Shown here one piece after another: positions 1 to 7,951 of a stretch of DNA of 64,000 bases. The notes under the pieces are model-generated. The model did no database searches. It was not told the DNA's origin and worked only from the letters and a program-made list of their open reading frames with translations. Each line of letters starts with the position of its first letter. The first letter of the stretch is position 1. Origin of the DNA: Selenomonadales bacterium UBA7018. Lineage in GTDB: Bacteria; Bacillota; Negativicutes; Selenomonadales; Selenomonadaceae. The translations under genes and the position numbers were made by a program. The stretch lies in contig DJWY01000016.1 in assembly GCA_002448305.1 (NCBI GenBank), forward strand, positions 82,568 through 146,567, given 5' to 3'.

Positions 1-138
1 ATTCGGTTTCTTGGGCGTCGTCGTGTAAACGCGAGTGCATACTCCGCGTTTTTGCGGACATTCTTTCAGAGCCGGAGCCGTTGATTTTTCTTCCAACATC
101 TGGCGACCTTTTCTCACTAACTGATTTATGGTTGGCAT
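1..138 (-). CDS. rpsL: 30S ribosomal protein S12, 5' part (cut by window edge)
   Basis: The first 46 codons read on the minus strand begin MPTINQLVRKGR and contain CPQKRGVCTRVYTTTPKKPN, the hallmark N-terminus of ribosomal protein S12, a core component of the small-subunit decoding centre. The ATG lies at 136-138 behind a perfect GGAGGTG ribosome binding site at 143-150. The rest of the gene is off the left edge. RimO, the enzyme that methylthiolates S12, is encoded near 57 kb in this window. Confidence 0.95.
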   Translation of the reverse strand, partial: MPTINQLVRKGRQMLEEKSTAPALKECPQKRGVCTRVYTTTPKKPN

Positions 139-184
139 GCGCCCACCTCCTTCCAAAATTTTCGTGCCTTCAAAAAGCGGCGTA

Positions 185-213
185 ATATTATCATTGCCAA
201 AAATGCTTGTCAA
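185..213 (-). promoter_or_regulatory. Predicted sigma-A promoter for rpsL
   Basis: On the minus strand TTGACA (208-213) is followed after 17 bases by TAATAT (185-190), preceded by an extended TG. It fires toward rpsL. Confidence 0.6.
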
Positions 214-295
214 GCCCTTCATGACGCCATCTTTTTGCACAACTCATTATATGCTGATTAAAATTAAAACTTGGCGTCACAACGCTAAAATTTTG

Positions 296-324
296 TTGAC
301 TTAGATTTTAGTTTTGAATAAAAT
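296..324 (+). promoter_or_regulatory. Predicted promoter of the flagellin gene
   Basis: TTGACT (296-301), a 17-base spacer and TAAAAT (319-324) form a vegetative-type promoter about 45 bases upstream of the flagellin start. I saw no sigma-28 type element in the 371 bases before the gene, which is unusual for a late flagellar gene. Confidence 0.55.
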
Positions 325-371
325 TATTATGCATTTTGAAAGGATTTTTTTTTACACGGAGGTGAAGTTTT

Positions 372-1889
372 ATGTCTATACAGATTGCAAACAACGAGCA
401 AGCTCAAAAGGCTATGTCTTATGTCAATTCGCATCAGACAAACGCCGAAAAATTCTTCGGAAGATTGTCTACAGGTTTGAAAATCGTTAGCGCGTCGGAT
501 AATTCTTCGGCGTGGGCAATGAGCGAACGTATGCGCGAATTAATTCGTTCTTTTTCGCAGGATCATCAGAATCTTCAGAACGATTCAGCATTGGCGCGTA
601 CTGCTGAACGCGGTATCGACCAAATTGTTCAAAATTTGCGGGTGCTAAAGGAATTAGCAATCGATTCCGCTAACGATTCCAATAATGATTGGGATAGAAA
701 TGTCCTTCAAAAGGAAGTGGATCAACGGCTGCAAATTTTAGATGATATTGCTCGCGGCACTAAGTACAACGGAAAGATTCTTTTAGACGGAACCTATAGA
801 ATTCCCGTCTTCAATACTGATAATACTACTATTGGTAACGTTCTCGGCAGTATCAGCGCAGCTTACAATGCAACTACTTCGTCACAAACCACAAACGGTG
901 GTAAACTTAAAGATTGGAAATTTACTATTGATTTGGGTTTTAAAAAAGATGTAAATAATTCTTGGTCGTGGGCAGAAGCTATGTTTGGTTCAAGCGCATC
1001 TTCCTCGCAAAAAAATCAATTTGCTGTCTATCTGGACTTTTCTTCTATGACCGCAACGGACGATTATCCTAAAACTTTGCACAATCAAGGCTTTTCCATT
1101 TTATGCGGCGGTTGTGAGCAATTTATTAACATTATTTTCGACGCAAATAAATCTGCCGACGAATCAACTTACGGAAGACCGCATGGAGCTGGAAATAACA
1201 CCAAAGCGCGAGAATTTGTCATTGGCGTCAAAGATGTTAAAAGTGAATCTGATTTAGCCGAAGCCATATTGGAAGGCGTTTACTCAAATAAAGATAAAAT
1301 AGCAAATTCTGGCGGTTATGTGAACAGTGTTAGAGTAAGCAAGTGGGACGATTCTACTCCAGATAATGCTTTACTAGATACCAATCATCAACTTAGAATC
1401 GCACGCAACCCCGCTGACCATTCAGAAATAATGATATTGAAAGATGACTTAGATTTGCAATTTCGTAGCAACGCAATTAGAAAACCTATCATAGGAAATC
1501 CGCTCTGGGTTCAACACGGCACGCAGGCAAGGCAAAGATTTAACCTTTATATAAACAGTGTGACTAAAACTGCTTTGGGTTTGGATAACCTAAGCGTTCG
1601 TACTCGCGAAGATGCACAATCCGCCATCGGAACTATCGATTACGCTATCGAATACGCGCTCGACGAGGCAACTAATTTGGGCGCATACCTTCAACGCTTG
1701 GAAGTTACTGATTTGAATGTCACCACTCAAGACGAAAACGCACAAGCCACCGAATCAACTATCCGTGATGCTGATATGGCTAAAGAAATGATAAACTATA
1801 CTAGGCATAATTTCTTGCTCCAATCGTCGCAAGCTATGCTCGCTCAAGCTAATCAAAACTCAGAAGAAATTGTAGGCTTTATGCAATGA
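372..1889 (+). CDS. Flagellin
   Basis: This is the structural subunit of the flagellar filament, 505 residues long. The N-terminal D0/D1 region (about 1-145) has the typical RLSTGLKI, MSERMR and KYNGKILLDGT stretches. The C-terminal D1/D0 region (about 405-505) has NLSVRT, ESTIRDADMAKEM and a QSSQAMLAQANQ helix. The central region (about 146-400) is variable and larger than in a minimal flagellin. It contains a CGGC motif at residues 245-248; cysteine is rare in flagellins. The RBS GGAGGTGA ends about six bases before the ATG. The gene is monocistronic, with its own promoter and terminator. The flagellin lysine methylase FliB near 44 kb is the probable modifying enzyme. Confidence 0.95.
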   Translation: MSIQIANNEQAQKAMSYVNSHQTNAEKFFGRLSTGLKIVSASDNSSAWAMSERMRELIRSFSQDHQNLQNDSALARTAERGIDQIVQNLRVLKELAIDSANDSNNDWDRNVLQKEVDQRLQILDDIARGTKYNGKILLDGTYRIPVFNTDNTTIGNVLGSISAAYNATTSSQTTNGGKLKDWKFTIDLGFKKDVNNSWSWAEAMFGSSASSSQKNQFAVYLDFSSMTATDDYPKTLHNQGFSILCGGCEQFINIIFDANKSADESTYGRPHGAGNNTKAREFVIGVKDVKSESDLAEAILEGVYSNKDKIANSGGYVNSVRVSKWDDSTPDNALLDTNHQLRIARNPADHSEIMILKDDLDLQFRSNAIRKPIIGNPLWVQHGTQARQRFNLYINSVTKTALGLDNLSVRTREDAQSAIGTIDYAIEYALDEATNLGAYLQRLEVTDLNVTTQDENAQATESTIRDADMAKEMINYTRHNFLLQSSQAMLAQANQNSEEIVGFMQ

Positions 1890-1908
1890 AATTCTGCCGC
1901 AAAAAAAA

Positions 1909-1930
1909 TCCCCTCTTTAAAAAGGGGGAA
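1909..1930 (-). terminator. Terminator for the minus-strand lyase gene
   Basis: A C-rich/G-rich hairpin (1910-1928) is followed on the minus strand by eight T (1901-1908). It ends transcription arriving from the lyase gene. Confidence 0.65.
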
Positions 1931-1948
1931 CAGTTAAAGCGCAACATG

Positions 1949-1977
1949 AGCCGTCTTCTTTGACGGCTTATTTTTTT
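1949..1977 (+). terminator. Terminator of the flagellin gene
   Basis: AGCCGTC (1949-1955) pairs with GACGGCT (1962-1968) and is followed by TAT and a T run to 1977. It overlaps the stop codon of the convergent lyase gene. Confidence 0.75.
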
Positions 1978-3245
1978 GTTTTATTTATTCGTTTGTTCAT
2001 ATTTTCTAATTGTTCAGCCGCCGCCAAGATACCAATCATTGCGTGTTCAAAAGTTAAGCCGCCTTGCAAGTAAACGGCGTAGGGTTTTCTTAAAGGTCCG
2101 TCTGCAGAAAGTTCAATCGACGCGCCTTGAACGAATGTTCCCGCCGCCATAATAACTTTGTCTTCGTAGCCGGGCATGTCCCAAGGTTCTGGCGCGGCGT
2201 AGGAATCGACCGGAGAAAAATTTTGAATCGCTCGGCAGAATGCAACCAATTTTTCAGCTGACTGCAATTCAATCGCTTGAATAATATCGCCGCGAATATC
2301 TTCAGGTAGTGGACTTGTTTTATAGCCGAGTTTTGAAAAAATCCCTGCCGCGAAGATTGCGCCCTTGAGAGCCTGCGCGGTCGTGTGCGGAGCCATAAAC
2401 AAGCCTTGATATAAAAGACGAGGCATCCCTAAACTTGCGCCGAGTTCGTCGCCCATGCCTGGAGCCGTCAAGCGGTACGACGCTAGCTCGACTAAATCTT
2501 TCCTGCCGACGATATATCCGCCGGTCGGAGCTAAGCCGCCGCCGATATTTTTTATCAGACTGCCCGCCGCTAAATCCGCGCCGACTTCGATAGGCTCTTT
2601 TGTCTCGACGAATTCACCGTAACAATTATCGACGAACGTCACGCAATCGGGATTAACTGCCTTGACCGCCGCGCAGATTTTTTCAATGTCAGAAGTTGTG
2701 AGTGGCTCGCGCATTGAGTAGCCCCGCGAACGTTGAATCAGCGCAAGTTTAGTTTTAGACGTCACGAAACTTTTAATTGCGTCAATGTCGACTTTGCCAT
2801 TTACTAAATCCAGTTCGCGATAAGAAATGCCGAATTCTTTAAGCGAACCTTTCGCGGCGTGCGCGTGACCAATAACGGTTTGCAAAGTATCGTAAGGCTC
2901 GCCCGTCAAGGAAACTAATTCATCATTTGGGCGAAGAATCCCGAAAAGCGCGGTCGCTAGGGCGTGCGTGCCCGATACAAATTGCGTGCGTACAAGAGCT
3001 TTTTCCGCGCAGAAAATTTCGGCAAAGAGTTCGTCCAATTTTTCGCGCCCAATGTCGCCATAAGCATAGCCCGTCGACGTTTTGAAGTGCGCGTCGGAAA
3101 CTTTCAAACGCCGCATTGCATTTAAAACTTTCAGCGTATTGTGTTCGGAAACTTCTTCGACGCGGCGAAAATTTTCCGCGACTTCGCCGAGCACAATTTT
3201 TTTTAAGTCAAGCAATCGTTTAGAGAAAATTTTAATCACTCCCAA
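1968..3245 (-). CDS. Methionine gamma-lyase / aluminium-resistance family PLP enzyme (YnbB-like)
   Basis: A 425-residue fold-type I pyridoxal-phosphate enzyme of the family often annotated as cystathionine beta-lyase involved in aluminium resistance. Visible marks are RTQFVSGTHALATALFG (substrate and PLP binding), FVDNCYGEF with the PLP-contacting Asp, and the probable Schiff-base lysine K232 in GSLIKNIGGG. The substrate is not certain for this family; C-S lysis of a sulfur amino acid is the family-level guess. Translation probably starts at a TTG behind GGGGA. The upstream Uma2 gene ends 27 bases before it, so the two may be cotranscribed. Confidence 0.85.
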   Translation of the reverse strand: MGVIKIFSKRLLDLKKIVLGEVAENFRRVEEVSEHNTLKVLNAMRRLKVSDAHFKTSTGYAYGDIGREKLDELFAEIFCAEKALVRTQFVSGTHALATALFGILRPNDELVSLTGEPYDTLQTVIGHAHAAKGSLKEFGISYRELDLVNGKVDIDAIKSFVTSKTKLALIQRSRGYSMREPLTTSDIEKICAAVKAVNPDCVTFVDNCYGEFVETKEPIEVGADLAAGSLIKNIGGGLAPTGGYIVGRKDLVELASYRLTAPGMGDELGASLGMPRLLYQGLFMAPHTTAQALKGAIFAAGIFSKLGYKTSPLPEDIRGDIIQAIELQSAEKLVAFCRAIQNFSPVDSYAAPEPWDMPGYEDKVIMAAGTFVQGASIELSADGPLRKPYAVYLQGGLTFEHAMIGILAAAEQLENMNKRINKTKK

Positions 3246-3272
3246 AAAATTATCCCCGCTTGCGCAGGGATT

Positions 3273-3854
3273 TTATTCAAAGTACCAGCCGAAAATATTT
3301 CGTATCTTAACCTTGAAACCGTCAAGAACCGCAACGGGGATTTCCATTTTGACTTCGGCGCGTTCTTCTTCGGTCAATTTTTTTAATTCTGCGTCGGAAT
3401 AATTCTGATAAACGTCGTCGAGAAAATATTTGCCGTCGCGCAGGAGATAGACTTGAATATATTCGGTATAAGGGTCAATAATCCAATATTCGCGGACGCC
3501 GTTGCGTTCGTAAACATCTTTTTTAATCCCAATATCGCGTTTCATAGTTGAGCGCGAAAAAATTTCCGCAACCATATCGGGCACGCCGTGAAAAGTCATG
3601 TTTTTATCCTCAAAGAGCGATTTAGCTTTTTCCGCGCTGACGAAAATAAAATCCGGCTTGAATAAACTGCCATCGGGAAAATGAACATCAAAATTGTCTG
3701 GAGCGGCGACGCCGAGTTTGTTTATCCTTGCGTAACCGTTGATAATTGTAACTAAGTTCGCCGTAACATTAACGTGCCCCCAACCGGGACTAGGTGCCAT
3801 AATTTTAACCCCCTCAATAATTTCGTAGTCGTCGCGCACGTCAGAAACCAACAT
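3273..3854 (-). CDS. Uma2 family (DUF820) putative endonuclease
   Basis: The protein is 193 residues when started at the ATG at 3854, which has a strong AAAGGAGG site six bases away; a longer reading to 3905 lacks support. It shows the Uma2/DUF820 pattern with a PD-(D/E)xK-like core: YEIIEGV near the N-terminus, PDFIFV, MVAEIFS, then YERNGVREYWIIDP. The family resembles restriction-endonuclease folds, but its cellular role is not established. It is common in cyanobacteria and some Firmicutes, often in many copies. Confidence 0.85.
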   Translation of the reverse strand: MLVSDVRDDYEIIEGVKIMAPSPGWGHVNVTANLVTIINGYARINKLGVAAPDNFDVHFPDGSLFKPDFIFVSAEKAKSLFEDKNMTFHGVPDMVAEIFSRSTMKRDIGIKKDVYERNGVREYWIIDPYTEYIQVYLLRDGKYFLDDVYQNYSDAELKKLTEEERAEVKMEIPVAVLDGFKVKIRNIFGWYFE

Positions 3855-3914
3855 TTTAATCGCCTCCTTTTTCGGCAGGATACAAAAAATTTTTAAGGGC
3901 GTCAATATGTCAAC

Positions 3915-3942
3915 TTTACTTTAGCGCGGCATTGTGTATAAT
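3915..3942 (+). promoter_or_regulatory. Predicted promoter for the permease-kinase gene
   Basis: TTTACT (3915-3920), 16 bases, then a perfect TATAAT (3937-3942). The start would lie about 10 bases before the AGGAGA site at 3961. Confidence 0.55.
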
Positions 3943-3981
3943 TGCTAAGAAAAACGTTAAAGGAGAGCGCTGCCCTTTATT

Positions 3982-6879
3982 ATGAATGTAGAAGACACAA
4001 AATTAAAACCGTACTTATCGCCGCTAAATGTTTGGGCATTGTCATTTGGTTGCGCAGTGGGCTGGGGCGCGTTCGTTATGCCCGGCACAACTTTTTTACC
4101 TATCGCCGGACCTTTAGGAACTGCGCTTGGTATGGCTCTTGGCGGGGTTATCATGCTGATTATCGGCTACAATTATCATTTCATGATGAACAAATACCCC
4201 GACGCGGGCGGCACTTATTCTTATGCTAAAAAAGTTCTCGGTTACGACCACGGCTTTTTATCGTCGTGGTTTTTGATTCTGGTTTATATCGCAATTACTT
4301 GGGCGAACGCGACCGCCTTGCCAATTATCTTTAGAAAATTTCTGGGCGATACTTTCCAATTTGGTTTTCATTATACGATTGCGGGCTTTGATGTTTACGT
4401 GGGTGAAGCTCTGTTGAGTTTGGGCGCGTTATGGATTTTCGGCGCAATTTGCATGCATGGCGGGAAATTAGCGGCGTGGGTTCAGACTGTCGCGGCGATA
4501 GTTTTATTTGGCGGCGTGTTAATTTCTATGGTCGCAGTCTTAGCGAGCGGCGTAAATCCTTTCGATATTGCGCCCGCTTACGCGCCCGACACTACAAGTT
4601 CATTTGCGGCGGTTTTCGGAATTGTAGTTTTAGCTCCTTGGGCTTTTGCCGGCTTTGAATCAATTTCACAATCGGCGGAGGGCTTTAAATTTTCCGTCAA
4701 GAAAACTTTTGCAATTTTATTCTGCGCGGTCGTGTCTGCGGCTATCGCTTACATTTTCCTTGCGATACTAGCTATTTCCGATTTGCCGCCGCAATATTCA
4801 AACTGGGCTGAATATCTTGCCGACCTTAATAACCTTGAAGGCTATGCCGGTATGCCGACTATCCACGCAATTTATGAGCTTATGGGCGACACGGGCTTAA
4901 TAATTTTAATAATGGCGGTTATGGGCGGCGTTATCACAGGGCTTGTAGGAAATTATATTGCGGCAAGCCGATTGATTTTCGCGCTGACTCGTGATGATTT
5001 ATTGCCCTCGTGGTTCGGCAAACTCAACGAAAATCGCACGCCTTGCAACGCCGTTTTATTTATAATGCTCCTGTCCTTGCCGATACCATTTCTCGGACGC
5101 ACTGCGATTGCCTGGATTATCGACGTAAACACAATCGGCGCGACAATCGATTATACTTATACTTCGCTCGTCACGATTATAACTGCGCGGCAAATGGGTA
5201 GAAGTCTAGCGCAAATCACCGGAATAATTGGTACGGTCGTCTCGCTAATCTTTTTCCTGTATTTTATGGTGCCGAACGTCTGGACAGTCGCCGCAATGAC
5301 TACGGAAAGTTATCTGATTCTGATTTGCTGGAGTATCTTAGGCTTTGCTTTTTTCCGCTACATTTTCCAACGCGATTACGAACAACGGCGTTTCGGCAAG
5401 TCGACAATTTCTTGGATAGCTCTGCTATTTCTGATTTTCTTTACGTCAATGCTTTGGGTTCGCGAAGCCACTTCTGACGCCGCGCAGACCGTTTTAGGCA
5501 ACCTTAGCGAATATTACACCGAAGAGCTTAACGAACACGGCGTGCCGCCAACTGCAATTGAAAAAGCCGACTCGGAATTTTATCTGCAGAATCAAATGAA
5601 AATCGTCAGCGAATCTTTGACGCGGCATAACTTTATGCAAATGGGCTTGATAATGGTTGCGCTTTTTATCATGTTCAATATCTATAATTTAATGATGAAG
5701 CGCGAAAAAAATATGGAGCGTGAAAAAGTTCAGGCGGAGCAGAGCAACAAGGCTAAATCAACTTTCTTGTCGAATATGAGCCACGACATTAGAACGCCCA
5801 TGAACGCAATTATCGGCTACACAAATTTGATTAAGAAAGAACCTGGACTGCCGCCAAAGACTAAAGATTACTTAGACAAAATAGAGGCGTCGAATAATCA
5901 CCTGCTCGCGCTGATAAATGATATTCTTGACATGAGTCGCATTGAATCGGGCAAAATGGAACTCGACCCGCAAAAGTCTAATCTCGTTAAAGCTTTGGGT
6001 GAAGTTCACGACCTTTTCGCGACGCAAATGGAGACTAAGAAAATAAAGTTCGTCGTCAATGCTGAACGCGTCATGAATAAAACGGTTATGTGCGACGTTC
6101 CGCGCTTAAATCGCGTCCTGCTAAATCTTATAAGCAATGCTTTTAAGTTCACGCCCGAAGGCGGCTCAGTGACTGTGACTTTGACGCAAACCGGCGGCAA
6201 TGACGAGAAAGGCTCCTACGAATTGCGCGTTAAAGATACCGGCATGGGCATGACGCCCGAATTTGCTAAGAAAGTTTTCGCGGCGTACGAGCGCGACCGG
6301 ACTGTTAGCAATATTCAAGGCACGGGGCTTGGTATGTCGATTACAAAAAGTATCGTTGAGCTAATGGGCGGCACAATCGATGTTGAAACCGAACTCGGCA
6401 GGGGCACTGAATTTATCGTGCGCGTTGACTTCCCGATTGTCGACGATCCGGAAGAGGAAGTAGTAGAAGAGACCACAACCGAGCGCGAAATTGACTTCAG
6501 CAAACTTAAATTGCTTTTGGTTGAGGATAACGAAGTAAATCGCGAAATTGCGTCGCTGATTCTGACGGAATTTGGCTTTGGTCTCGACACAGCGGAAAAT
6601 GGAAAAATTGCTTATGAAAAAGTTGCCAACTCAAAGCCCGGCGAATATGATTGCGTGCTAATGGATGTTCAAATGCCGATTATGAACGGCTACGAAGCTA
6701 CGAAGAAAATTCGCGCTCTTAAAAATCCGAAGCTCGCGCAGATTCCGATTATCGCTATGACGGCGAACGCATTTACAGAAGACATACAGGCGGCGAAAGA
6801 TGCGGGCATGGACAGCCACATTGCCAAGCCGCTTGATATTCAAAAAATGATTGAAACGCTAACGGAAGTATTAAAGTAA
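3982..6879 (+). CDS. APC-superfamily amino-acid permease fused to hybrid histidine kinase and receiver
   Basis: A single 965-residue protein. Residues 1 to about 470 form a multi-span amino acid/polyamine/organocation permease, starting LSPLNVWALSFGCAVGWGAFVMPGT, which is the usual helix-1 region. A further membrane span leads into a polar segment (about 490-550), then a last span (about 555-575) and a short coiled linker. The kinase core follows, with phospho-acceptor H601 in SHDIRTPMNAIIGY, N box N719, DTGMGM (about 752) and GTGLGM (about 780). The C-terminal receiver carries D895 in VLMDVQMP, plus the conserved T and K (MTAN, AKP). This suggests a transporter that senses substrate flux or occupancy, as CbrA does with a different transporter family. 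The RBS AGGAGA is unusually far (15 bases) from the ATG. No partner DNA-binding regulator is adjacent. Confidence 0.9.
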   Translation: MNVEDTKLKPYLSPLNVWALSFGCAVGWGAFVMPGTTFLPIAGPLGTALGMALGGVIMLIIGYNYHFMMNKYPDAGGTYSYAKKVLGYDHGFLSSWFLILVYIAITWANATALPIIFRKFLGDTFQFGFHYTIAGFDVYVGEALLSLGALWIFGAICMHGGKLAAWVQTVAAIVLFGGVLISMVAVLASGVNPFDIAPAYAPDTTSSFAAVFGIVVLAPWAFAGFESISQSAEGFKFSVKKTFAILFCAVVSAAIAYIFLAILAISDLPPQYSNWAEYLADLNNLEGYAGMPTIHAIYELMGDTGLIILIMAVMGGVITGLVGNYIAASRLIFALTRDDLLPSWFGKLNENRTPCNAVLFIMLLSLPIPFLGRTAIAWIIDVNTIGATIDYTYTSLVTIITARQMGRSLAQITGIIGTVVSLIFFLYFMVPNVWTVAAMTTESYLILICWSILGFAFFRYIFQRDYEQRRFGKSTISWIALLFLIFFTSMLWVREATSDAAQTVLGNLSEYYTEELNEHGVPPTAIEKADSEFYLQNQMKIVSESLTRHNFMQMGLIMVALFIMFNIYNLMMKREKNMEREKVQAEQSNKAKSTFLSNMSHDIRTPMNAIIGYTNLIKKEPGLPPKTKDYLDKIEASNNHLLALINDILDMSRIESGKMELDPQKSNLVKALGEVHDLFATQMETKKIKFVVNAERVMNKTVMCDVPRLNRVLLNLISNAFKFTPEGGSVTVTLTQTGGNDEKGSYELRVKDTGMGMTPEFAKKVFAAYERDRTVSNIQGTGLGMSITKSIVELMGGTIDVETELGRGTEFIVRVDFPIVDDPEEEVVEETTTEREIDFSKLKLLLVEDNEVNREIASLILTEFGFGLDTAENGKIAYEKVANSKPGEYDCVLMDVQMPIMNGYEATKKIRALKNPKLAQIPIIAMTANAFTEDIQAAKDAGMDSHIAKPLDIQKMIETLTEVLK

Positions 6880-6972
6880 ATCGTTCTGGCGCGGCGATTT
6901 GCTAAAAGTATCGCAACGTTTTGTGCGCTAACTATTTGTCAACTTTTTAAAAGTTGTAACGGAGGTCTTGAA

Positions 6973-7698
6973 ATGAAAAGGATTTTGTCTGCAGTTGCAT
7001 TAATGATTTTCGTTGTTAGTTTGTTCATGGGTTGCGGCGGTGAAAAATTTACTTACAAGCACCTAACGCAGGACGAGGCAAAGAAAATGATTGCCGATAA
7101 TCCCAACGCGATTGTCCTTGACGTGCGCACACAAGATGAGTACGAGAAAAAACATATCCCGCACGCCATCTTAGTTCCGCTTGAAGATTTGCGCAATGGA
7201 AAATTTGAATCGTTGCCCGATAAGAATCAAACCATTTTGACTTATTGCTGGACAGGGCGACGCGCTGAAGATGCCGCGCAACTTTTAGCGGATAAGGGTT
7301 ACAAAAATGTTTATGAATTCGGCGGACTAGTCGATTGGATGGGACGTCTTGAGGGCATGGAAATTAATCAAGGCTACAAGCACATAAGCAAGGAAGAAGC
7401 GGTGAAAATGCTCGCTGAAAATCCCAACGCCGTTTTGATTGATGTCCGTTTCCCGAAAGATTACGAAAAGCGGCATATCGTCGGGGCGGTTTTCGTCCCG
7501 CTTGAAGCTGTTATCGCTGAAAACTTCGAGAATATTCCTGACAAAAACGCGCCGATTATCGCTTACTGCGGCGATGGCAACCGCGCTCAAAAAACCGCTA
7601 AGGCTCTTGCCGAAAAGGGCTACACGAACGTTTATGAAATGGGCGGAATTATTGATTGGACAGGACCTGTTGAAGGCACTGACGTTGAAGGCAACTAA
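6973..7698 (+). CDS. Lipoprotein with two rhodanese domains
   Basis: The 241-residue protein starts with a lipoprotein signal (lipobox LFMGC, Cys21) and so should be anchored in the envelope. Two rhodanese-like domains follow (about 28-128 and 135-238). Each keeps a catalytic-loop cysteine: C92 in TYCWTGRRA and C199 in AYCGDGNRA. Both carry DVR and WxG-type motifs, and the halves are clearly a duplication. Sulfurtransferase or sulfur-relay activity outside the cytoplasmic membrane is likely, but the acceptor is unknown. The RBS is GGAGG. A hairpin terminator follows at 7748-7788. Confidence 0.9.
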   Translation: MKRILSAVALMIFVVSLFMGCGGEKFTYKHLTQDEAKKMIADNPNAIVLDVRTQDEYEKKHIPHAILVPLEDLRNGKFESLPDKNQTILTYCWTGRRAEDAAQLLADKGYKNVYEFGGLVDWMGRLEGMEINQGYKHISKEEAVKMLAENPNAVLIDVRFPKDYEKRHIVGAVFVPLEAVIAENFENIPDKNAPIIAYCGDGNRAQKTAKALAEKGYTNVYEMGGIIDWTGPVEGTDVEGN

Positions 7699-7747
7699 GA
7701 ATAAAAAAAGCGGCGAGAGTTTATACCGTCGCTTCAGACTGTAGACA

Positions 7748-7788
7748 AAAAGCACCTTTCAAGTAAAATAAGCTTGGGAGGTGCTTTT
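7748..7788. terminator. Bidirectional hairpin terminator
   Basis: AAAAGCACCT (7748-7757) pairs with AGGTGCTTTT (7779-7788). It lies downstream of the rhodanese lipoprotein gene on the plus strand. Confidence 0.6.
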
Positions 7789-7856
7789 CGATTTACAGGA
7801 AGAAAAATCGAGAAAAACAGGTAGAAAAAGTCAAATTTATTGAAGGACCTCAAAGC

Positions 7857-7892
7857 AAAAAGCCCGCCTCAGGTTATTCCGAAACGGGCTTT
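7857..7892 (-). terminator. Terminator of the chemoreceptor gene
   Basis: AAAGCCCG (7859-7866) pairs with CGGGCTTT (7885-7892). On the minus strand it is followed by TTTTTGC. The same hairpin recurs downstream of the carboxypeptidase gene at 38.57 kb. Confidence 0.6.
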
Positions 7893-7951
7893 GTCTACAA
7901 GCTGAAGCCCCAACCGCAGTTGAGACTAAAATTTTTATGTAAGAATGAATT

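Larger units (their letters stand above)
7706..7906 (-). repeat. Intergenic repeat element, copy 1
   Basis: This spacer shares a long imperfect match, in inverse orientation, with 13049-13206. Shared blocks on the minus strand are CAGCTTGTAGA.AAAGCCCG, ATAAATTTGACTTTTTCTA, TCTCGATTTTTCTTCCTGTA and TTTTACTTGAAA. Its part 7837-7904 also matches 38548-38614 in the same orientation. It contains two hairpins, listed separately. Confidence 0.75.

Noticed and set aside
372..1889. Flagellinolysin (protease-type flagellin)
   Set aside because: The central domain lacks an HExxH zinc-protease motif.
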